Origin: Candidatus Falkowbacteria bacterium RIFCSPLOWO2_12_FULL_45_13
Lineage (GTDB): Bacteria; Patescibacteriota; Patescibacteriia; Patescibacteriales; GWC2-42-12
Direction: 5' to 3'
Length of the DNA stretch: 5,719 bases
Assembly (NCBI GenBank): GCA_001778055.1
Contig: MFFY01000008.1
Location: 1-5,719 of the forward strand
A model generated the notes under the pieces. It did no database searches, was not told the DNA's origin, and saw only the letters and a list, made by a program, of their open reading frames with translations. Below, piece after piece: positions 1 through 3,882 of the stretch. A program made the position numbers and the translations under genes. How positions within the stretch are numbered: position 1 is the stretch's first letter; each line of letters begins with the position of its first letter.

Positions 1-252
1 TACTATAATGACGCTAATTCATACCCGGCCACGGCTAATCCGCCCGTGATTTCCTATGCCGGCACGTCCTATATGGCCAGCGTGCCGACCAACCCGGGGC
101 CGACCAACGACGGCGCTTGTCCGGTCAACGCCTATACTTATACCCAAACTGGCAGCGGTGCCTCCTATACCTTAACTTATTGTCTGGGCGGCATTACCGG
201 CGGTATTTCCGCTGGGCCGCATACGGCCTCTCCAGGCGGTATTTTACAATAA
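1..252 (+). CDS. Type IV pilin / pseudopilin, C-terminal part (5' end outside window)
   Basis: The frame is open from base 1 to a TAA at 250-252, giving 83 residues with no start, so the gene begins upstream; a GTG at 46 is only an internal codon. The visible part matches the C-terminal globular half of small pilins and type II secretion pseudopilins: YYNDANSYP, then a YMASVPTNPGP segment, a Y-x-Y strand (AYTYTQTGSG), an SYTLTYCLGG strand, and a Gly/Pro-rich tail. The YYND...YP and YM..VP.(D/N)P patterns are typical of pilins whose hydrophobic N-terminal helix would lie upstream. Two cysteines (window residues 40 and 61) could form the disulfide that closes the D-region in many pilins. A pilin would be cut by a prepilin peptidase, and one is encoded 2.6 kb downstream. 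A strong terminator follows, so this gene probably ends its transcription unit. Whether it is a major or minor pilin cannot be decided from this fragment. Confidence 0.8.
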   Translation, partial: YYNDANSYPATANPPVISYAGTSYMASVPTNPGPTNDGACPVNAYTYTQTGSGASYTLTYCLGGITGGISAGPHTASPGGILQ

Positions 253-282
253 AAGGTTTTAAAATAATTCGGTTAAAACTTT

Positions 283-327
283 TTTAAAGAAAAACAGTCC
301 ACTCAAGGCGGACTGTTTTTCTTTAAA
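283..327 (+). terminator. Strong intrinsic terminator, probably bidirectional
   Basis: A perfect 15-bp stem pairs 286-300 (AAAGAAAAACAGTCC) with 310-324 (GGACTGTTTTTCTTT) around a 9-nt loop at 301-309. Three more A-T pairs extend it to 18 bp (283-285 with 325-327). The GC-rich top with an A-tract on one side and a T-tract on the other is the classic rho-independent form, and the symmetry would allow it to work on either strand. It closes the pilin gene 30 nt after its stop. Confidence 0.88.
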
Positions 328-338
328 TCCGTTTGAGG

Positions 339-344
339 TATAAT
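339..344 (+). promoter_or_regulatory. Likely -10 box of the promoter for the ligase/TPR gene
   Basis: A consensus TATAAT lies just after the terminator and about 17 nt before the Shine-Dalgarno sequence, which would place the transcript start near 351. The expected -35 position (about 316-321, TTTTTC) falls in the T-rich arm of the terminator and resembles TTGACA poorly, and there is no TG extension before the -10. The position, between a terminator and a Shine-Dalgarno, is the main support. Confidence 0.55.
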
Positions 345-360
345 ATGTTTATAGGAGATT

Positions 361-376
361 AGGAGGTAAAATGTAA
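361..376 (+). promoter_or_regulatory. Strong Shine-Dalgarno aimed at an ATG-TAA start-stop
   Basis: AGGAGG at 361-366 is followed, after the 4 nt TAAA, by ATG at 371-373, and the next codon is TAA (374-376). The real gene start, ATG at 389, is 22 nt from the Shine-Dalgarno, too far for ordinary initiation, but lies in the same frame as the start-stop. There is no ATG, GTG or TTG in frame between them. Initiation at 389 could therefore depend on termination-reinitiation after a one-codon ORF, or the site could be a decayed older start or a base error in the assembly. Confidence 0.6.
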
Positions 377-388
377 AATTTTAAATTA

Positions 389-2737
389 ATGAACGCCAAT
401 AAAATAATTAAAGTCTGCGACTTCATCATAGAATCCGGCTTTTTAGCCATAGTTTTTTTTATACCAATAATTTTTGACTTTTCAGCCCTAACCTACAACA
501 TGGTTGATATTTATAAGGCGGTAGCCTTTAGAGCGATCTTGACTGTTATTCTATTGGTTTATGTAGCCAAAATTTTTATTGAAAATAAACTTAGTTTTAG
601 GGGCGGCCGTAAAATTTTTTGGCTGGCGCTGGCCTTGCTGGCTTCATTTTTTATAAGCTCGCTTTTATCCCTTCACCCTGATCAAAGCTTTTGGGGAAAT
701 TTTTACCGCCAGCAAGGTTTTTATAACTATTTTCATTATTTATTATTTTTTGTTTTATTAATTTTGAATCTCAATAGGATTAAGCAAATCAGGCGGATAA
801 TCATCGCCGCCATAGCCGCGGCTTCTCTAAGTTCGGTTTACGGCCTGATCCAATATTTTAATCTGGATCCGGTGCGCTGGCTGGAAAATGCCATAGATTT
901 GGAGCGGATTTTTTCCAGCCTGGGCCAGCCCAATTTTTTCGGCCATTATCTGGTTTTGGTTTTGCCTTTGACGTTTTATGCTTTATTATTTATGGCTAAG
1001 AGCTTTTTGGCCAGATTTTTTGTTGGCCTAAGCCTGCTGACAGAGCTATTTTGCTTGGCCCTGACCTATTCTAGGGCGGCCTGGCTGGGGTTTTTGGCCT
1101 CAACCATAATTCTGATGTCGGTTTGGTTAATCTATAAGCGTCATAAAAAAGCCGCTCTGGGGTTGTTCGGTTTTATCTTAATCGGCGCGGCAGTCGCCGT
1201 CGGCTTGAATATCATAAAACCTGCCGGCCAAACCGGCGCGCTAGCCAATAATTTGGTTAATCGGATGAAAACTACCTTTGATCTTAGGGCCGGCGGCTCT
1301 AATAGAATGAGGCTTAACTATTGGCGCGCCAGCCTTCAAATAATTAAACGGGCCGAGCCTTTGAGGCTCGCCTGGGGTTACGGCCCCGAAACCTTAATCA
1401 GCGTTTTCATGAAATATTATCAACCGGATTGGGGCATTCATGAAGCCTTCAACAGTTCACCCGACAGGGCGCATAATTGGTTTTTTGACCAAATTTTGGC
1501 CCTGGGCGTTTTGGGCCTGGCGGCGACCATATGCTTTTACGCCTATCTTATTTATAGAGCCGGCAGATTTCTTTTTTTAAACCCAAAACCGGAGGCGGAC
1601 GGCTGGTTATTAATATTTTTACTGGCCAGTTTAACGGCCTATTCGGTTAATAATTTTTTTAGTTTTTCCTTGTTCACCAATAGCGTCTATTTATTTTTAA
1701 TTCTGGCCATGGTTTGGTCGGTTATTCATTTGGGAGAGAAAGAAAAAACAGTCAATCTTAACTTGGCCCGGTTTTCAAAAACGCTGATCGGAGCGGCGCT
1801 TTTGGCCGTCTCGGCCGTTTATTTATACTTTAATAACATCAACCAGGCGAAGGCGGAAATATACTACATTAAAGTCTTAAAATCAATCAAGTTGGCCGAT
1901 TGCCGCGGAGCCTTAAATAACCTGGAACGAGTTGTCAGTCTAAGCCCCAACAGCGATTATTATCAAGAAAAATATTTGGCTTTGGCTTTGAATTGTTTTT
2001 TGTCCGTTAAAGACAAGGCCGTTCAGGCCGATATACGCGACAATATATTATTTCATATCCAAGCGCTTAACGATAAAAGTTTGTATGACACCCGGATTAG
2101 TCTGGCGCGCTGTTACTCCGCGTTTGGTTTTTATTATGATCGAGCTTATTACGCGGAAGCGGAGCAAGTGCTGGCTAAGTTAATTTTTGATTATCCCAAT
2201 TATATCGCCGCTTATGAGGTTTTGGCCAAACAAAGAATGGGGCAAGAAGATTACGGGGGGGCGATCGAAATTTATAAGCAAGCCTTGGGAGTTTTGTCGC
2301 CCTTGGACAGTCCTGGCTTAAACAGACAGCATCGCCTGAAAATTGAATCGGTCTTAGTCAGCCTTTACGAGAGTATCGGGCAGGCTTATCTTAAAATAAA
2401 AAATTACGATTCGGCCGGGGCTTATTTTAAAAAAGCCCTGAAGCTTGATCCTTACCGCGCCACTTTATATAAAAATATAGCCGATATTGACTATCTGCAA
2501 GGCCGATTGGATCAGGCCATAGTTTTAAATCGGCGCGGCTTGATGTTAAACCCGGGCGATTACCATTGGCCGTTATCTTTGTCCTTGCTTTACCGCGATA
2601 AAAAAGATTTAAAAAAAGCCGGAGAGTATTTGGATCAGGCGCTGAAGCTGGTGCCGGAGAACGCCGAGCTTAAAAAATATCAGCAGGAGTTGGAAAACAA
2701 TATCTCAAATCGCAAAACTCAAAACTCAAAACCATAA
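389..2737 (+). CDS. O-antigen ligase/Wzy-family membrane glycan transferase with C-terminal TPR repeats
   Basis: This 782-residue protein has about 12-13 hydrophobic segments, roughly at 14-32, 44-63, 76-97, 114-128, 136-154, 184-206, 209-248 (two), 256-274, 369-391, 405-421, 430-446 and 464-482. Landmarks of the Wzy_C/O-antigen ligase family are present: SLGQPNFFGHYL (177-188), TYSRAAWLGF (226-235), and a large loop (275-368) with WGYGPE (329-334) and RAHNWFFDQILALGVLGL starting at 360. His362 of RAHN matches the conserved functional histidine of such ligases. Residues 504-760 are alpha-helical TPR repeats, clearest at 658-690, 691-724 and 725-758. Charge distribution suggests the catalytic loop and the TPR domain both face outward. 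The family moves lipid-linked glycans to an acceptor, either lipid A core or protein (PglL/PilO-type pilin glycosylation). Since Patescibacteria generally lack LPS, a protein or cell-wall acceptor is more likely here, and the pilin context favours that by inference. The last residues (NISNRKTQNSKP) are encoded by repeat sequence. ATG 389 is the only sensible start. Confidence 0.85.
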   Translation: MNANKIIKVCDFIIESGFLAIVFFIPIIFDFSALTYNMVDIYKAVAFRAILTVILLVYVAKIFIENKLSFRGGRKIFWLALALLASFFISSLLSLHPDQSFWGNFYRQQGFYNYFHYLLFFVLLILNLNRIKQIRRIIIAAIAAASLSSVYGLIQYFNLDPVRWLENAIDLERIFSSLGQPNFFGHYLVLVLPLTFYALLFMAKSFLARFFVGLSLLTELFCLALTYSRAAWLGFLASTIILMSVWLIYKRHKKAALGLFGFILIGAAVAVGLNIIKPAGQTGALANNLVNRMKTTFDLRAGGSNRMRLNYWRASLQIIKRAEPLRLAWGYGPETLISVFMKYYQPDWGIHEAFNSSPDRAHNWFFDQILALGVLGLAATICFYAYLIYRAGRFLFLNPKPEADGWLLIFLLASLTAYSVNNFFSFSLFTNSVYLFLILAMVWSVIHLGEKEKTVNLNLARFSKTLIGAALLAVSAVYLYFNNINQAKAEIYYIKVLKSIKLADCRGALNNLERVVSLSPNSDYYQEKYLALALNCFLSVKDKAVQADIRDNILFHIQALNDKSLYDTRISLARCYSAFGFYYDRAYYAEAEQVLAKLIFDYPNYIAAYEVLAKQRMGQEDYGGAIEIYKQALGVLSPLDSPGLNRQHRLKIESVLVSLYESIGQAYLKIKNYDSAGAYFKKALKLDPYRATLYKNIADIDYLQGRLDQAIVLNRRGLMLNPGDYHWPLSLSLLYRDKKDLKKAGEYLDQALKLVPENAELKKYQQELENNISNRKTQNSKP

Positions 2738-2820
2738 CTCAAATGTCAAAAGTGAAGTAAAACTAGTTTTGATTTTTGAGATAGGTTTTGACATTTGACA
2801 TTTAAGTTTTGACATTAATA
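2703..2820. repeat. TCAAAA-rich imperfect inverted repeat across the end of the ligase gene
   Basis: Short units of the form (A)CTCAAA and TCAAAA fill 2703-2751, and their complements (TTTTGA, TTTGAGA, TTTTGACATT) fill 2766-2816. The best exact pairing is CAAATGTCAAAA (2740-2751) with TTTTGACATTTG (2786-2797). A longer imperfect pairing joins about 2719-2751 with 2767-2800 around a short loop. TTGACATT occurs three times (2788, 2795, 2809). The element includes the stop codon of the upstream gene and its last dozen codons, and it ends just before the peptidase start. It could fold at the RNA 3' end, but there is no clean GC stem plus U-tract, so terminator activity is unproven. Confidence 0.7.
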
Positions 2821-2825
2821 ATTTT

Positions 2826-3725
2826 ATGCCCGCCTCAATAATTCTAGCCTTTATTTTCGTTTTCGGCTTGATCATCGGCTCATTTTTGAATTGCTTGATT
2901 TGGCGTCTGCATGAAAAAATTCCCCTCATCCCCGTTTCCGCCAAAGGCGGATCCGCCTCTGGCGGAAAAGGAGCGAATAAATGGAAGCGCTCCTGTTGCC
3001 CCAAATGCAAAACACAAATTGCCTGGTACGACAATCTGCCGGTGTTGAGTTTTATTTTGCTTAAAGGAAAGTGCCGGCATTGTAAAAAATCAATATCCAT
3101 ACAGTATCCGATAGTGGAGCTGACCGCCGGAATTTTATTTGTCATAGCTTTTATTAATAATTTTTCCGCCCTAGGCGGATCCGCCTCTGGCGGACAATTT
3201 TCAATTTTCAATTTTCAAACAATTTTTAATATCCAATTTTCAATTAGTAATTATAAATTACTTATCGCCTTGGTTCGCGACTGGTTTCTAATCAGCGTGA
3301 TGATAGTGATTTTTATTTATGATTTACGCTGGTACCAAATTTTGGATAAAGTGACTTTACCAGCCTGTTTGGTGGTTTTAATCTTCAATTTTTTGTTAAA
3401 TTTCAGTTTGTGGAATCTGCTTTTTTCTGGTATAATAGGAGGTGGTTTTTTCCTCATTCAATTTGTAATTTCCCGCGGCAAATGGATTGGCGGAGGAGAC
3501 ATAAGGCTGGGCTTGCTTATGGGTTTGGGTTTGGGCTGGCCGGCGGTTTTATTGGCCATTATTATTTCTTATTTCATCGGTTCCGTTATCGGCGTTGGCT
3601 TAATCCTGGCTGGTAAAAAAAACTGGGGCAGCGAAGTGCCGCTGGGCGTATTTCTGGCCGTGGGCGCGATTATTAGTTTATTTTGGTACGAACCCATATT
3701 AAATTGGTATCTAAATATATTTTGA
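2826..3725 (+). CDS. pilD: Prepilin peptidase (type IV leader peptidase, A24 family)
   Basis: This 299-residue polytopic membrane enzyme removes the leader of type IV prepilins and, in many homologues, N-methylates the new N-terminus. The N-terminal domain starts with GLIIGSFLNCLIWRL (14-28). It has a zinc-type pair of motifs, CPKC (58-61) and CRHC (83-86), flanking AWYDNLPVLSF, and then SIQYPIVELTAG (91-102). The catalytic aspartates are Asp166 in IYDLRWYQILD and Asp225 in GGGDIRLG, equivalent to the GxGDxK site with Arg in place of Lys. ATG 2826 is supported because the GSFLN helix follows directly; there is no Shine-Dalgarno before it. Two in-frame 30-bp palindromes encode SAKGGSASGG (38-47) and SALGGSASGG (114-123). 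After the second, an AT-rich tract encodes an odd Phe/Ile/Asn/Gln-rich stretch (about 124-143). Both insertions fall in loops outside the catalytic and cysteine motifs, so the enzyme is probably active. It lies 88 nt after the ligase gene. Confidence 0.93.
   Translation: MPASIILAFIFVFGLIIGSFLNCLIWRLHEKIPLIPVSAKGGSASGGKGANKWKRSCCPKCKTQIAWYDNLPVLSFILLKGKCRHCKKSISIQYPIVELTAGILFVIAFINNFSALGGSASGGQFSIFNFQTIFNIQFSISNYKLLIALVRDWFLISVMIVIFIYDLRWYQILDKVTLPACLVVLIFNFLLNFSLWNLLFSGIIGGGFFLIQFVISRGKWIGGGDIRLGLLMGLGLGWPAVLLAIIISYFIGSVIGVGLILAGKKNWGSEVPLGVFLAVGAIISLFWYEPILNWYLNIF
2935..2968. repeat. Palindromic element copy 1, in frame within the prepilin peptidase gene
   Basis: This is a near-perfect 34-bp palindrome: TTTCCGCC, AAA, GGCGGATCCGCC, TCT, GGCGGAAA. 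The central 12 bp (2946-2957) are self-complementary, and only the middle base of each 3-nt spacer breaks the symmetry. It can fold as one long hairpin or as two adjacent short ones (CCGCC-AAA-GGCGG and CCGCC-TCT-GGCGG). Its 30-bp core (2937-2966) reads SAKGGSASGG in the gene frame and contains no stop codon in any of the six frames. It lies in the loop between the first membrane helix and the CPKC motif. Confidence 0.88.
3165..3194. repeat. Palindromic element copy 2, in frame within the prepilin peptidase gene
   Basis: The 30-bp core matches copy 1 at 28 of 30 positions (the spacer is CTA instead of AAA), in the same orientation and the same reading frame, giving SALGGSASGG. It sits after the second membrane helix (ELTAGILFVIAFINNF), in the variable region before the LIALVRDWFLIS helix. 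Unlike copy 1, one other forward frame carries a TAG, so only some frames would have tolerated this copy. Confidence 0.88.
3195..3262. repeat. AT-rich CAATTTT tract, translated within the prepilin peptidase gene
   Basis: CAATTTT occurs at 3195, 3202, 3209, 3220 and 3234, the first three in perfect tandem, followed by CAATTAGTAATTATAAATTA. The tract directly abuts palindrome copy 2 and is translated as an unusual Phe/Ile/Asn/Gln-rich segment. Its composition resembles AT-rich spacer DNA such as that after 5535 rather than membrane-protein coding sequence. It probably arrived together with, or next to, the palindrome. Confidence 0.65.
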
Positions 3726-3730
3726 CATAT

Positions 3731-3807
3731 GTCATCCCCGCGCAGGCGGGGATCCAGAAAAATTGTACAGCGAGAAAAATCTGGATTCCCGCTTTCGCGG
3801 GAATGAC
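3731..3807. repeat. Inverted pair of GTCAT-CCCGC hairpin repeats (dRS3-like)
   Basis: Two 27-nt arms (3731-3757 and 3781-3807) are inverted copies matching at 23 of 27 positions around a 23-nt spacer. Each arm is itself a hairpin: ATCCCCGC-GCAG-GCGGGGAT (3734-3753) and ATTCCCGC-TTTC-GCGGGAAT (3785-3804). Outer GTCAT/ATGAC and inner ATCCAG/CTGGAT complete the symmetry. The type resembles the dRS3 repeats of Neisseria (ATTCCC...GGGAAT) and similar dispersed repeats in many phyla, whose spurious translations contain strings like LDSRFRGND, as here. It begins 5 nt after the peptidase stop codon. Confidence 0.88.
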
Positions 3808-3872
3808 AAGAGGAGTGAGATTGTTTCGTCCCCCGGGTCAAGCCCGGGGCTAAAGGCGCTCCTCGTAATGAC
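3808..3872. repeat. Third repeat unit with a CCCCGGG hairpin, apparently nested
   Basis: CCCCGGG (3831-3837), loop TCAAG, CCCGGGG (3843-3849) forms a 7-bp GC stem. On the minus strand its flanks read TGTCATTACGAGGAGCGCC and GACGAAACAATCTCACTCC. These resemble the widespread dispersed repeat of the form GTCATTGCGAGG...GAAGCAATCTC, but split by the CCCGGG hairpin. This suggests one repeat type inserted into another. There is no U-tract after any of these stems, so they are unlikely to be simple terminators. Confidence 0.65.
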
Positions 3873-3882
3873 AATTATTGTT

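Noticed and set aside
2788..2822. Three TTGACA boxes before the peptidase gene, one 16 nt before AATAAT, as a promoter
   Set aside because: The boxes are part of the TTGACATT repeat, and the best -10 pairing would start transcription just inside the gene after its ATG, leaving no functional leader.
2726..3211. 161-codon open frame on the minus strand over the start of the peptidase gene
   Set aside because: It is antisense to a clearly conserved peptidase, and its openness comes partly from the palindromes, which lack stops in most frames. No recognisable protein features.
3428..3445. Extended -10 (TGGTATAAT) followed by AGGAGGTGG inside the peptidase gene, resembling a promoter plus Shine-Dalgarno
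   Set aside because: The bases encode the conserved hydrophobic/glycine stretch SGIIGGG in frame, no good -35 was found, and the overlapping 68-codon frame has no recognisable product. Coincidence is the simpler view, though transcript mapping could reopen it.
3723..3734. Perfect 12-bp palindrome TGACATATGTCA at the peptidase stop codon as an operator
   Set aside because: It arises where the stop codon meets the GTCAT edge of the adjacent repeat; no second copy or promoter supports an operator.
3731..3872. CRISPR array or attachment site
   Set aside because: The repeats are inverted and of different types, not regularly spaced direct repeats with unique spacers, and no cas or integrase gene is present.
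3731..3872. Intrinsic terminators at the GC hairpins after the peptidase gene
   Set aside because: The stems are stable but none is followed by a T-tract, so their form fits dispersed repeats better.
3569..3874. 101-codon minus-strand open frame reading CHSRESGNPD and LDPRLRGDD
   Set aside because: These strings are the typical spurious translation of dispersed hairpin repeats; the frame also runs antisense into the peptidase gene.
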